Shown here: one piece after another, positions 1 to 8,381 of the stretch
How the letters are laid out: each line of letters begins with the position of its first letter
How positions within the stretch are numbered: the stretch's first letter is position 1
Source: Flavobacteriaceae bacterium
Lineage (GTDB): Bacteria > Bacteroidota > Bacteroidia > Flavobacteriales > Flavobacteriaceae
NCBI GenBank assembly: GCA_947451525.1
Contig: CANFZM010000010.1
Coordinates: 28,083-92,082, forward strand
Length of the DNA stretch: 64,000 nucleotides
Direction: 5' to 3'
Notes under the pieces: model-generated
Told to the model about the DNA's origin: nothing
Database searches by the model: none
Seen by the model: the letters and a program-made list of their open reading frames with translations, nothing else
Made by a program: the position numbers and the translations under genes

Positions 1-759
1 TTCCATATCGGCTCTTTTACCAATAAGAATTTCAGGATAAATGTGCCCATCAGTATGAATAAGCCTTGGAGTTCCACCAATTGATTTTACGGCAGCAGCC
101 ATCAAAATAGAATGGTCGTCACAATCGCCAGACAAATACCGAACCGATTCGCTTGCGCTGGCTATGTATTCTTTTCCTTTAGGATCACTAACGTAGTTCC
201 AGTTGTTGTTAATTTCTTTAAAAACAGCAAAACATTGAATTAAAGTAAAATACTCATGGTATCTTTTTTCGTCTTTAAAGTATTTGTTAACCGCCATGAT
301 AGCAAAATCGCGCACCTTTGGGTTTTCATAATCTATGGCACTTATTATTTTACTTTTGTTAGGGAAAGGCAACAACTTATCTACGATTATATCTTGTGGA
401 TAGGGGTTGTAAGCCATGGTATACATCATTGTTTGGTAATCTTCAGATACGGTTTGGAAGTTATATTTTCCGAATAGAGTTCCAAATAGCAAAGCAATTA
501 AATATGCAAAAACACCAATCAAAATGATACGCCTAAGGGCTTGTAGAATCAATTGAATTAAGATGATGAGTACAATAAAAATCAAAACTCTATCTAGATG
601 TAGGTACCAATTAAATTGGATTAAGTTTTGGTGTACTATTATAAATATGGGAATGGCAATTAATACATTTAAAACAAAAATAATGATGGTATCCCATGGT
701 TTTTTGACCGTGAAATTCTCAGTAATTGTTTTGTAATAATATTTTAAATTGTGGGTCAT
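1..759 (-). CDS. Transglutaminase-like membrane protein (C-terminus beyond left edge)
   Basis: The reading frame starts with ATG at 757-759 and stays open for 253 codons to the window edge, so the C-terminus is missing. Three hydrophobic stretches (about residues 23-43, 56-73 and 78-96) suggest a membrane-anchored N-terminus. They are followed by a soluble part with GDCDDHS at 211-217 (candidate nucleophile C213) and DGHIYPE at 237-243 (candidate H239). This Cys/His pattern is that of bacterial transglutaminase-like (papain-fold) domains, which may act as peptidases or amide-bond enzymes. The gene lies 13 bp downstream of the binding-protein-like gene and is probably the last visible member of that operon. 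The fold is reasonably supported; the substrate is unknown. Confidence 0.72.
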   Translation of the reverse strand, partial: MTHNLKYYYKTITENFTVKKPWDTIIIFVLNVLIAIPIFIIVHQNLIQFNWYLHLDRVLIFIVLIILIQLILQALRRIILIGVFAYLIALLFGTLFGKYNFQTVSEDYQTMMYTMAYNPYPQDIIVDKLLPFPNKSKIISAIDYENPKVRDFAIMAVNKYFKDEKRYHEYFTLIQCFAVFKEINNNWNYVSDPKGKEYIASASESVRYLSGDCDDHSILMAAAVKSIGGTPRLIHTDGHIYPEILIGKRADME

Positions 760-772
760 TGTAATGAAAAAG

Positions 773-1624
773 CTAAAGTGCTTTTACGATATCCACAAAA
801 GTACCTTTTTTATCTAAAATCTTAAGGTCGAAGAGCTGATTTTGAATTTTGTTTAACACTTCTTCGGATAATGGTTTTTGCGACCACTCGGTTAATTGTA
901 ACCATTCTTGAATATCTTCTTTTTTTTGATGGAATTTTGTTGCTAAAGTGCTATCAATATTTGGGATTTCTTTAAAATTTTGAGTAGTTATATTTATAAC
1001 TTCTAGAATTTGAGCAATAGTATTAGGATGTTTATGCAATACTTCTTCACGAACAGCAATTACAAAACAAGGCCATGGAGTAGGGCAGTCGGCAACTCTA
1101 CGAAAGATGCCTTTGTCTACTAAAGGCTTGGTCATAAAACGTTCCCACATGAAATAATCGGTAGTGCCTTTGGTTAAGGCTGTAACCGCTCCGTCGATGG
1201 TATTGACGACTTCAAATTGGAGGTTTTCAGTATTCCAACCTTCCTTATTGGCATTAACATACGCCATTAATTGCGAACCAGATCCATAACGAGAAATAGC
1301 GACTTTAGTATTTTCTAAATCGGATAGGGTTTTGTAATTAGAATTTGCCGCAACGTGAATCCCCCAAATTAAAGGACTTTCCACATAAACTTGCACAATC
1401 TTACTAGGATTACCGCCAACAATATCTTTTACAATTCCTTCGGTTAAAATAACGGCAATATCGGTTTCTCCATCGCGAAGCATTTGACACATTTTGCCTG
1501 TTCCTTCAGGAACTTCGATCCACTGTAAGTCAATTCCAACGGCTTTAAAATCGCCATTTTCTATTGCTAAATGCCACGGAAGATTGAAATGTTCTGGAAC
1601 TCCTGCTATTTTTATTGTTTTCAT
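773..1624 (-). CDS. Periplasmic-binding-protein-fold protein, NMT1/SsuA-like, without signal peptide
   Basis: The 283-residue product starts MKTIKIAGVPEHFNLPWHLA, which enters the first strand of a type 2 periplasmic-binding fold directly. It continues with features common to NMT1/THI5-like and SsuA-like solute-binding proteins: an EVPEGTG loop, DIAVILTEG near residue 56, and a central GSGSQLMAY segment. No signal peptide or lipobox precedes the domain and no ABC permease or ATPase lies nearby, so it may act in the cytoplasm as an enzyme or binding protein. It resembles the cytoplasmic Ca3427-type branch of this superfamily, but that assignment is from memory of the family. The gene sits in a tightly spaced minus-strand group. 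Confidence 0.65.
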   Translation of the reverse strand: MKTIKIAGVPEHFNLPWHLAIENGDFKAVGIDLQWIEVPEGTGKMCQMLRDGETDIAVILTEGIVKDIVGGNPSKIVQVYVESPLIWGIHVAANSNYKTLSDLENTKVAISRYGSGSQLMAYVNANKEGWNTENLQFEVVNTIDGAVTALTKGTTDYFMWERFMTKPLVDKGIFRRVADCPTPWPCFVIAVREEVLHKHPNTIAQILEVINITTQNFKEIPNIDSTLATKFHQKKEDIQEWLQLTEWSQKPLSEEVLNKIQNQLFDLKILDKKGTFVDIVKAL

Positions 1625-1651
1625 TTTGATAAAACATTGTAAATCCTAAAT

Positions 1652-1894
1652 CTATATTAGAATTAGAATCATTATTATAATAAAAAGTGCGGTAAAAAAG
1701 TTTTTATTGGCTACTGTAAAACCATTTTTGTCAGCTTGGTTATTGGAGTTATCTATATAATAATCTAAATTAGTTGGAAATTTACTTTCAAAAAGGACAT
1801 TGTAAATTTGAAAAAATAACCATCTTGTTAATCCTCCAATTCCTAAAAAAAAGCGTTGGAAAATACCACCTAAAATATGAGTAATTAAAAACAT
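1652..1894 (-). CDS. Small membrane protein of unknown function
   Basis: This 80-residue frame fits exactly between its neighbours, beginning 4 bp after the phosphorylase stop and ending 27 bp before the binding-protein gene. It has an N-terminal amphipathic/hydrophobic stretch rich in Phe and Gly (about residues 1-34), a polar middle, and a C-terminal hydrophobic helix (about 65-80) ending at the stop codon. No family is recognised. The tight operon spacing is the main argument that it is real. Confidence 0.5.
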   Translation of the reverse strand: MFLITHILGGIFQRFFLGIGGLTRWLFFQIYNVLFESKFPTNLDYYIDNSNNQADKNGFTVANKNFFTALFIIIMILILI

Positions 1895-1898
1895 AAAA

Positions 1899-2765
1899 CT
1901 ACTCTACCAATTTATCTAAAGCATATATAATCAAATCATCTACAGCTTTATAAGGGTCTTCACTGAAAGTACCAGTTGCACGATTGGCGATAATGGCATT
2001 TAGCGATAAGCATTGGTGACCAAGGAGTTTCCCAAGGCCATAAATTGCGCCAGTTTCCATTTCAAGATTGGTCATTTTTATACCTTCGTATTCAAATTTA
2101 TCCATCTTGTTGTTTAGATCCGGATCTTGAATAGGCATGCGCAATATGCGTCCTTGAGGGCCATAAAATCCGCCTGCAGTTCCTGTAAATCCTTTAAAAA
2201 TAGTATCGCTTTCCAATCGTTTTTCAAGAATTTCACTTCCTTTTATCACATACGGACGTCCTTTTCGCATATCCCAATCGGTTTGTTTGATGAAGGCATC
2301 TTCCATTGCCGTTTCGGAAATTTCGTCAATACAATAGGAGCGAAGCATGTTGTCTAAACCCAATCCGTATAGACTCATTACGATGCTATCGCAAGGCACG
2401 TCGGCTTGTAAAGAACCAGAAGTTCCAAAGCGGACAATGTTTAGAGAAGTCAATTCTTCTTTGACTTCGCGAGTTTCTAAATCGATATTCACCAAAGCAT
2501 CTAGTTCGTTCATCACAATATCGATGTTATCGGGACCGATACCGGTAGATATTACGGTAATTCTTTTGCCTTTGTAAATCCCTGTTTGGGTTTTGAATTC
2601 TCTTTTTTGTTGCGAAAATTCGATGCTAGAGAAATGTTTAGTGATTTTCTCTACCCGATTTTGATCTCCTACAAAGATGATGTCTTTGGCGATGTGTTCT
2701 GGCTTAAGGTTTAAGTGGTAAACACTACCGTCTGGGTTTAATATTAATTCGGATGATGCTATCAT
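1899..2765 (-). CDS. Nucleoside phosphorylase (uridine/purine phosphorylase family)
   Basis: The protein belongs to the PNP/UDP family, which cleaves nucleosides with phosphate into base and ribose-1-phosphate. Visible motifs are FVGDQNRVEKI (phosphate-binding loop), STGIGPDNIDI, VRFGTSGSL and the substrate-binding NLEMETGAIY near the C-terminus. The start is set at the ATG of MIASSELILNPDG. A longer frame would begin 72 bp upstream, overlap the preceding gene, and translate a small repeated DNA motif into KRYEVQNTRYEL, which is unlikely to be real. It probably serves nucleoside salvage. The exact nucleoside cannot be read from sequence; the uridine-phosphorylase-like branch is the better guess. 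Confidence 0.85.
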   Translation of the reverse strand: MIASSELILNPDGSVYHLNLKPEHIAKDIIFVGDQNRVEKITKHFSSIEFSQQKREFKTQTGIYKGKRITVISTGIGPDNIDIVMNELDALVNIDLETREVKEELTSLNIVRFGTSGSLQADVPCDSIVMSLYGLGLDNMLRSYCIDEISETAMEDAFIKQTDWDMRKGRPYVIKGSEILEKRLESDTIFKGFTGTAGGFYGPQGRILRMPIQDPDLNNKMDKFEYEGIKMTNLEMETGAIYGLGKLLGHQCLSLNAIIANRATGTFSEDPYKAVDDLIIYALDKLVE

Positions 2766-2826
2766 GAAATTGTTATTTGTTATAAGTGTAAGTTCGTACC
2801 TCGTATTTTGTACTTCGTACCTTTTA

Positions 2827-3159
2827 TTATCCGCCAACTCGTTTTGTTTTGAATCCTTTATCTTGAAGGATTTTCATTATTTTATCGCGGTAATCGCCTT
2901 GAATGATGATGGCGCCGTCTTTGAAACTTCCGCCAACACTCAATTTAGTTTTTATTTCTTTTGCTAGGATTTTGAAATCTTCTTCTTCGCCTTCATAGCC
3001 TTCGATAATGGTGGTTGGCTTACCTTTTCGTTTTTCAAATTTACAAATCATGGGTTCTTTTTGAACCAATAACTCGTGTGTTTTTTCCTCTATTATTTCG
3101 GGCTCGTTAGATACCTCATGTTCGGGGAATAGTTTTTTTAGTTGGTCTTGTAGGTCCAT
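2827..3159 (-). CDS. SUI1/YciH-family translation-associated factor
   Basis: This 110-residue protein carries a C-terminal SUI1 (eIF1-like) domain: KRKGKPTTIIEGYEG near residue 43, then LAKEIKTKLSVGGSFKDG and IIIQGDYRDKI, ending at KTKRVGG. Bacterial YciH proteins share the fold of eukaryotic eIF1 and have been linked to start-site fidelity or stress-related translation; the role in this phylum is not established. The first 30 residues are acidic and poorly conserved. It is the first gene of the minus-strand group running to the left edge. Confidence 0.88.
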   Translation of the reverse strand: MDLQDQLKKLFPEHEVSNEPEIIEEKTHELLVQKEPMICKFEKRKGKPTTIIEGYEGEEEDFKILAKEIKTKLSVGGSFKDGAIIIQGDYRDKIMKILQDKGFKTKRVGG

Positions 3160-3165
3160 ATTTTT

Positions 3166-3220
3166 GCACGCGGATTAAACGGATTCGCTAAAGCGAAACA
3201 CTGATAAAAACGGATTTTTT
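3166..3220 (+). repeat. Hairpin repeat, copy 1 (direct to copy 2)
   Basis: The unit begins GCACGCGGATTAAACGG, contains the small palindrome TTCGCTAAAGCGAA, and ends AAACGGATTTTTT. It is a direct copy of the unit at 3290 and inverted relative to that at 3794. It lies just upstream of the YciH gene. Confidence 0.85.
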
Positions 3221-3289
3221 GTTCTTCTTTTCTATTTTGTTTCTAGTTCGTTAGAAACTTAATTTTGTTACTATTGAATATCCATATTA

Positions 3290-3343
3290 GCACGCGGATG
3301 AAACGGATTCGCTAAAGCGAAACGCGGATTAAAGCGGATTTTT
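3290..3343 (+). repeat. Hairpin repeat, copy 2 (left boundary of the GxxExxY unit)
   Basis: The unit begins GCACGCGGATGAAACGG and contains TTCGCTAAAGCGAA and ACGCGGATTAAAGCGG. The stop codon of the GxxExxY gene (3329-3331) lies inside it, so the last codons of that gene are made of repeat sequence. With the inverted copy at 3794-3849 it brackets the gene. Confidence 0.88.
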
Positions 3344-3727
3344 GTTTGTTTTTCTTTTGTTTTCAAATATTTTTCTTCGGAATTCAGGTTTTTTACCAAA
3401 ATTCAGTAGTAATCCAACTTCGCAATCGGTTCCTCTTAAATAATTTAATAACTGGTTTTCAAATTGCTCTACTATATACTCGACTGCTTTTAATTCTATA
3501 ATTATTCTATCCTCTACAATCAAATCAGCGTAATAATCACCAACTACATTTCCTCGATAATAAACTTTGATTTTCTTTTGCGGAACTACTTCTAAACCTT
3601 TATTTTTTAATTCAATATATAACGCATTTTGATATACTCTTTCCAGAAAACCATATCCCAATTCGTTATAAACTTCATAAAAAGTTTTCAAAATAACATC
3701 TGTCAAATCTCTATGCAATAATTCCAT
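3329..3727 (-). CDS. GxxExxY protein (PD-(D/E)XK-like)
   Basis: The 132-residue product has the family signature GFLERVY at about residues 27-33. It also has DYYADLIVEDRIIIELKAVE at about 64-83, which fits the D...ExK pattern of the PD-(D/E)XK nuclease fold. GxxExxY proteins are common and scattered in Bacteroidota, and relatives occur as insertions in 23S rRNA genes; their function is unknown. Here the gene is bracketed by inverted hairpin repeats, with its stop codon inside one of them, which suggests gene and repeats travel together. The family call is firm; nuclease activity is an inference from the motif. Confidence 0.9.
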   Translation of the reverse strand: MELLHRDLTDVILKTFYEVYNELGYGFLERVYQNALYIELKNKGLEVVPQKKIKVYYRGNVVGDYYADLIVEDRIIIELKAVEYIVEQFENQLLNYLRGTDCEVGLLLNFGKKPEFRRKIFENKRKTNKNPL

Positions 3728-3793
3728 AAAAAATTCCTTTAATTCAGCACTCTAGTTAAAAAAAGTACATTAAATATAAAGAAAATAAATTAA

Positions 3794-3849
3794 AAAATCC
3801 GTTTTTATCCGCGTTTTTTACGAAGTAAAATCCGTTTCATCCGCGTGCC
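3794..3849 (-). repeat. Hairpin repeat, copy 3 (inverted; right boundary of the GxxExxY unit)
   Basis: Read on the minus strand it begins GCACGCGGATGAAACGG like copy 2, but its internal palindrome is TTTTACTTCGTAAAA instead of TTCGCTAAAGCGAA. The stem is kept while its sequence differs. It lies between the GxxExxY start and the oxygenase stop. Confidence 0.87.
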
Positions 3850-3863
3850 AAAAAAAAGATAGT

Positions 3864-4817
3864 TTATTTCTTAATCAATCCCAATTCCACCAATCTCTCA
3901 TTCAAATAATCCCCCGCAGTGATGTCTTCAAATTTCTTCGGATTATTTTCATCCATACACAATTCCAAACAATCTAATTTCATATCACTTACTGGGTGCA
4001 TAAAAAACGGAATAGAATAACGAGAAGTATTCCACAATTCTCTTGGTGGATTTACCACTTGGTGGATAGTTGACTTTAATTTATTGTTGGTATGACGTGA
4101 TAACATATCGCCCACATTAATCATCAATTCGTCAGGTTGCGCCATAGCATCTAGCCATTCGCCAGCGTGATTTTGCACTTGCAAACCTTTTCCTTGCGCG
4201 CCCATTAAAAGGGTAATCAAGTTAATATCGCCATGAGCGGCGGCACGTACTGCGCCATCTTTGGGTTCATCGGTGATAGGAGGGTAGTGAATTGGGCGTA
4301 AAATACTATTGCCATCTTTGATGTAATTATCAAAATAAAATTCATCCAAACCTATATAAATAGCCAAGGCACGCAGTACATAAATCCCTGTTTTCTCTAG
4401 TTTTTCGTATGCTTCTTTTCCGGTTGCGTTAAAGTTAGCCAATTCATTTACGGTAACATTGTCTGGGTATTCGCTAGCGTATTTAGAATCTTTTTCTACA
4501 TACTGTCCAAAATGCCAAAACTCCTTTAAATCTCCAGCCGAGCGACCTTTGGCATGTTCTTTTCCAAAAGAAATGTAACCTCGTTGTCCGCCAATACCGG
4601 GAATTTCATATTTTGCTTTAGTTTCTAAAGGCAAACTGAAGAAATTTCTAACTTCCGAATATAAATTCTCTACCAATTGATCATCTAAAAAATGACCTTT
4701 TAACGCTACGAAGCCAATATCTTCATAAGCTCTTCCGATTTCATTTACAAACTTTTGTTTACGTGTCGGATCTTCCGACAGGAAATCACGTAAGTCAACA
4801 CTTGGAATTTGTTGCAT
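3864..4817 (-). CDS. Isopenicillin N synthase-like 2-oxoglutarate/Fe(II) oxygenase
   Basis: The 317-residue protein has the two domains of this superfamily: an N-terminal DIOX_N region (IPSVDLRDF at 4-12, IGFVALKGH at 34-42) and a C-terminal jelly roll. Iron ligands are visible as H195-x-D197 (AAHGDIN) and H252 (STIHQVV), and the co-substrate site as R266-Y-S268 (SRYSIPFF). Such enzymes use Fe(II), O2 and usually 2-oxoglutarate to hydroxylate or desaturate small molecules. There is no biosynthetic cluster around it. The fold and cofactor are secure; the substrate is unknown. Confidence 0.9.
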   Translation of the reverse strand: MQQIPSVDLRDFLSEDPTRKQKFVNEIGRAYEDIGFVALKGHFLDDQLVENLYSEVRNFFSLPLETKAKYEIPGIGGQRGYISFGKEHAKGRSAGDLKEFWHFGQYVEKDSKYASEYPDNVTVNELANFNATGKEAYEKLEKTGIYVLRALAIYIGLDEFYFDNYIKDGNSILRPIHYPPITDEPKDGAVRAAAHGDINLITLLMGAQGKGLQVQNHAGEWLDAMAQPDELMINVGDMLSRHTNNKLKSTIHQVVNPPRELWNTSRYSIPFFMHPVSDMKLDCLELCMDENNPKKFEDITAGDYLNERLVELGLIKK

Positions 4818-5059
4818 ACTAAACCTTTATTAATTAAAATTTTAAATCGGAAAAAATTCCAATCTTAATTACAAATGTAAGCAATTCTTGAAATTTAAAT
4901 AGTTAATTAGTTTCATTTTATTATATATTTTTTGTTTCGGAAACTATTTAGGTTTATCTGTTTAGCATTACAATTAAAAGACATTTAGTGATTTTAGAAT
5001 GTTTATAAAATTTTGTAAAACTTCCCAAAAACTTATCGTACTTTGCATAAAATAATAGC

Positions 5060-5509
5060 ATGAAAGAATATTTCAAATATGCCAATGGTTTTGTAAATCT
5101 TAACGACGAAAATCTATTTCTAACTAATTCTGGCAATTGGTCGGAAACCTTAAATTTACTAGAGAAATCGCCTAAATCGATTCGGCAAAACAACTTTAAA
5201 GGATTTAAAATTTATATCTATTTGTTTGTAGTCGCCTGTTTGATAATTCTAATACTTTCCAAAGCAAAAAGTGGTTCCATTCCTTTCGGTATAGTTTTGT
5301 TAGGCCTTGGAACTTTTGCTTATTTAAAAAGAGAAACGGGCAAACGTTATAAAATTCCAACTTCCAAAATAATTAATATTAACCTTCATGAAAATGAGGC
5401 TACAATTCACTTTTATAATGCCAATGGAATAGAAGATTCTGAAAAACTCACTAACATTGAAGCCAAAGGATTGGAGATTTTATCCCAATGGAAATCTCTA
5501 AATTCTTAA
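5060..5509 (+). CDS. Two-helix membrane protein of unknown function
   Basis: The 149-residue product has a soluble N-terminus, two adjacent transmembrane helices (about residues 51-66 and 72-88, with a KAKSGS turn between), and a C-terminal strand-rich tail (YKIPTSKIININLHENEATI) that could form a small PH-like or similar beta domain. It stands alone, 50 bp before the purC promoter. No family is recognised with confidence. Confidence 0.62.
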   Translation: MKEYFKYANGFVNLNDENLFLTNSGNWSETLNLLEKSPKSIRQNNFKGFKIYIYLFVVACLIILILSKAKSGSIPFGIVLLGLGTFAYLKRETGKRYKIPTSKIININLHENEATIHFYNANGIEDSEKLTNIEAKGLEILSQWKSLNS

Positions 5510-5533
5510 ATTTTATTAAAAACGGTTTCTTCG

Positions 5534-5564
5534 TTGTGTATTATAACGAAACAATCTATTTTTG
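5534..5564 (+). promoter_or_regulatory. Predicted purC promoter (TTG-N20-TATTTTTG)
   Basis: A -33-like TTG at 5534-5536 is followed after 20 bp by TATTTTTG at 5557-5564, an exact match to the Bacteroidota -7 consensus TAnnTTTG. It ends 21 bp before the purC ATG. A longer purC frame beginning at a TTG codon at 5562 would start inside the -7 box, which supports the ATG at 5586. Confidence 0.6.
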
Positions 5565-5585
5565 CAAAAACAACTAACTACTAAA

Positions 5586-6536
5586 ATGAACACAATAACT
5601 ACTACTAATTTTAATTTTCCAAATCAAAAATCAGTTTACAGAGGTAAAGTTCGCGAAGTGTACAACATTAACGACGAACTTTTGGTTATGGTTGCCACCG
5701 ATAGGCTTTCTGCTTTTGATGTGGTGATGCCAAAAGGAATACCTTATAAAGGACAAATATTAAACCAAATTGCTACCAAATTCATGCAATTGACGCAAGA
5801 TATTGTACCGAATTGGTTAATTGCTACTCCAGATCCAAACGTTGCTGTTGGACATTTATGTGACCCATTTAAGGTGGAGATGGTGATTCGCGGCTACCTT
5901 TCAGGACATGCTGCTAGAGAATATGATTTAGGAAAAAGAAGCCTTTGTGGTGTAACTATGCCAGAAGGTTTGAAAGAAAACGATAAATTTCCAACGCCAA
6001 TAATCACTCCAACTACCAAAGCCGATATGGGCGTTCATGATGAAGATATTTCTCGAGAAGCCATTTTAGCAGAAGGAATTGTAACAGAAGAAGATTATTT
6101 AGTTTTAGAAAAATATACCCGTGCTTTATACCAACGCGGAACCGAAATTGCTGCTTCCCGCGGATTAATTTTGGTGGATACCAAATACGAATTCGGAAAA
6201 ACCAAAGACGGTGTAATAGTATTAATTGATGAAATTCACACTCCGGATTCTTCTCGTTATTTCTATGCCGATGGCTACCAAGAGCGTCAAGATAGTGGGG
6301 AAGAGCAAAAACAATTGTCTAAAGAATTTGTGCGTCGTTGGTTAATTGAAAATAATTTTCAAGGTAAAGAAGGGCAAACGATTCCGGATATGACGGAGGA
6401 ATATATAGAGACCGTTTCCAATCGCTATATTGAGTTGTATGAAAATATCCTAGGAGAAAAATTTGTTAAAGCAGATATCACTAATATCCAAGAACGAATT
6501 GAAAAAAATGTCACTGAATATTTGAAAAATAAATAA
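5586..6536 (+). CDS. purC: Phosphoribosylaminoimidazole-succinocarboxamide synthase
   Basis: SAICAR synthetase ligates aspartate to CAIR using ATP, a late step of purine biosynthesis in the cytoplasm. The product is about 316 residues from the ATG. It shows the family's YRGKVREVY start motif, [14 protein letters not shown], the substrate-binding [16 protein letters not shown], and LVDTKYEFG...[14 protein letters not shown] in the ATP-grasp-like core. The length fits the longer, eukaryote-like class of PurC. It is monocistronic, with a promoter 21 bp upstream and a strong terminator just after the stop. Confidence 0.96.
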   Translation: MNTITTTNFNFPNQKSVYRGKVREVYNINDELLVMVATDRLSAFDVVMPKGIPYKGQILNQIATKFMQLTQDIVPNWLIATPDPNVAVGHLCDPFKVEMVIRGYLSGHAAREYDLGKRSLCGVTMPEGLKENDKFPTPIITPTTKADMGVHDEDISREAILAEGIVTEEDYLVLEKYTRALYQRGTEIAASRGLILVDTKYEFGKTKDGVIVLIDEIHTPDSSRYFYADGYQERQDSGEEQKQLSKEFVRRWLIENNFQGKEGQTIPDMTEEYIETVSNRYIELYENILGEKFVKADITNIQERIEKNVTEYLKNK

Positions 6537-6541
6537 TTAAA

Positions 6542-6573
6542 AAAGTCCCAAAACAATTAAGTTTTGGGACTTT
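6542..6573 (+). terminator. Intrinsic terminator of purC (bidirectional)
   Basis: A 13 bp perfect stem, AAAGTCCCAAAAC pairing with GTTTTGGGACTTT, has a 6-nt loop and is followed by a T-rich tract. It lies between the convergent purC and DUF2807 genes and could serve both. Confidence 0.9.
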
Positions 6574-6597
6574 CTTTTCTTTATATAACTAACCCAA

Positions 6598-7320
6598 TTA
6601 ATAACTTGTAATATCGCCAGAACCTACTATTTTTTTATCTATCGTTTCTGGTTTGTTTTTATAGTGAATATCACCACTTCCAGCAACATTAGCAGTTAGG
6701 TTTTTAATACAATTTACTTTTAAATCTCCAGAACCAGCAACAGCAACTTCTGCATTTTCAGCCTCAATTTTGGAGCAATCTAAATCACCAGATCCTGCAA
6801 TTTTAGCTTCTAAATCTTTGGCAGTTCCAGTAACTTTTAAATCACCAGAACCTGCTAGTGCTATTTTTAAGTTGGTACTATTTACTTCAAAATTTCCATC
6901 TCCAGAACCTGCTAATTTTATCTCAAAGTTTTCGGCATTAATTACATCTTTGTTATGGATAGATCCAGAACCTGCAAAACTAATTTCAGATATTTTTTCG
7001 AAGGGTATGGTGATTGCAATTTCTCTTTCGCCATATTTTAAATAAACTTTATTGTCAATTTGAATTTTCAACTTAGTTCCTTCAACTTCGGTTTTTACAT
7101 ATTCTAATAGATTTTCATCCCCTTTTATGGTGATTACTCCTTCTTTACCAGAAACTAATTCGACTTTAAATGGCCCTCCAACTGCTATTTCATCATATGC
7201 AGCGGTAGTTCGTGTTATTGTAGTGTTGATTCCGTTACCTGTAATTTTTTCTTTATCCCAATTTTGTGCATTAGTAATTGCAGCGAATAAGAAAGCGAGT
7301 AATGTGATTGTTTTTTTCAT
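6598..7320 (-). CDS. Exported head-GIN (DUF2807) adhesin-like protein
   Basis: The 240-residue product has a signal peptide (MKKTITLLAFLFAAITNAQ). It is then almost entirely a beta-helix-like DUF2807 domain in which AGSGD or VGSGD recurs about every 18-20 residues (at least seven times). Such proteins are exported in Bacteroidota and often follow ECF sigma/anti-sigma genes, as here; a cell-surface or stress-envelope role is inferred. It is the last of four genes in the operon led by the sigma factor, 5 bp after the previous stop. Confidence 0.85.
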   Translation of the reverse strand: MKKTITLLAFLFAAITNAQNWDKEKITGNGINTTITRTTAAYDEIAVGGPFKVELVSGKEGVITIKGDENLLEYVKTEVEGTKLKIQIDNKVYLKYGEREIAITIPFEKISEISFAGSGSIHNKDVINAENFEIKLAGSGDGNFEVNSTNLKIALAGSGDLKVTGTAKDLEAKIAGSGDLDCSKIEAENAEVAVAGSGDLKVNCIKNLTANVAGSGDIHYKNKPETIDKKIVGSGDITSY

Positions 7321-7325
7321 TGTTG

Positions 7326-8381
7326 TTATTTGTTTAAAAGTTGAACGCTTCCATAATTGGTTGTTACCGAAATTGAGGATTTTCCGGTACTTATATTATA
7401 ACCACTATAACTTTTAGAATTGTTTTTCTCCGATTTTTCTGAATATTTTAATCCAATTTGATCCTTGAAACCACCATATTTCAAGTTAATATCAAAATCA
7501 AAAGGAACCTCTGGTGCACATGTTATTCTAGTAGTAGAATAATTTCCGTTAACGACAATGTCTTTAGTCTTAAAAGTAGTATTCAAATTAATGTCACTAT
7601 AATTAGAATTTATGTCCAAACTTTGCCCAATATCTCCCAATTTAAGGGTTAGATAATTTCCGTTACAATTAAATTTCTGAATGGATTTCGAACTTATTTT
7701 AGTATAATTAGACGACATGAAAAGGGTTCCCACATTTTGTAAAACAAAACCATTATAGTTTCCATCAATATTTAGTTGGTTTATATTTTGAATTTCCACT
7801 TGCGAATATTGGCTGTTAATATTCAATTTGTCAATGGAAGTTATAGAAGAATCTCCCGAATAGGAAAGCGAAATGTTATTGGATTTATTGGTAAAACTTC
7901 CCAAATTAATATTTCCGTATTGGCAAGAAATACTAGAAGTTCCGTTTAATTTTTCAATGCCAATATTTCCGTATTTATTTGCTAAAGAAATATTGCCATT
8001 TCTTGGAATTTTAATAGTGTAGTTAATTTCATAGTTTAGGTTGGTGCCACTTTTCCAATTACTATTTCCAAATAGTGTCGCAGCACTTACCTTAGAATCG
8101 GAAGCATCAAATGCAATATCAATGGAATTGAGTTTTTCATTTACTTTATCCTCATTATTTCCAGAAACTTTAATACTTACTTGAATAGAAATTTTGTTCT
8201 CGTCCCACAAATACACATTAATATTTCCATAAGAATTGGAAGTTTGCAACATCGCATCCGAAGTTACATTAAAAGATTTAGATACATTTTTTTCTTTCGT
8301 ATAAGCGCCTTCTTCGTAATTATTTCCAAAAGAAAACAACGGGAATAATAGGATTAGTACTAATTTAGATACGGTTTTCAT
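7326..8381 (-). CDS. Exported beta-helix protein (DUF4097-like)
   Basis: About 351 residues follow this start, with a signal peptide MKTVSKLVLILLFPLFSFG. Alternative in-frame starts lie 12 and 27 bp upstream, and all overlap the preceding gene. The mature part is Asn/Ser-rich and built of short alternating beta strands (SNSYGNINVYLW, ANKYGNIGIEKL, CQYGNINLGSF, NYSDINLNT) typical of DUF4097/DUF2807-like right-handed beta-helices. Its position directly before a DUF2807 gene and after sigma/anti-sigma-like genes suggests a shared envelope function. The exact family is less certain than that of its neighbour. Confidence 0.75.
   Translation of the reverse strand: MKTVSKLVLILLFPLFSFGNNYEEGAYTKEKNVSKSFNVTSDAMLQTSNSYGNINVYLWDENKISIQVSIKVSGNNEDKVNEKLNSIDIAFDASDSKVSAATLFGNSNWKSGTNLNYEINYTIKIPRNGNISLANKYGNIGIEKLNGTSSISCQYGNINLGSFTNKSNNISLSYSGDSSITSIDKLNINSQYSQVEIQNINQLNIDGNYNGFVLQNVGTLFMSSNYTKISSKSIQKFNCNGNYLTLKLGDIGQSLDINSNYSDINLNTTFKTKDIVVNGNYSTTRITCAPEVPFDFDINLKYGGFKDQIGLKYSEKSEKNNSKSYSGYNISTGKSSISVTTNYGSVQLLNK

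Noticed and set aside
2765..2837. Longer N-terminus of the nucleoside phosphorylase
   Set aside because: It translates a DNA micro-repeat, overlaps the previous gene and precedes the usual family start.
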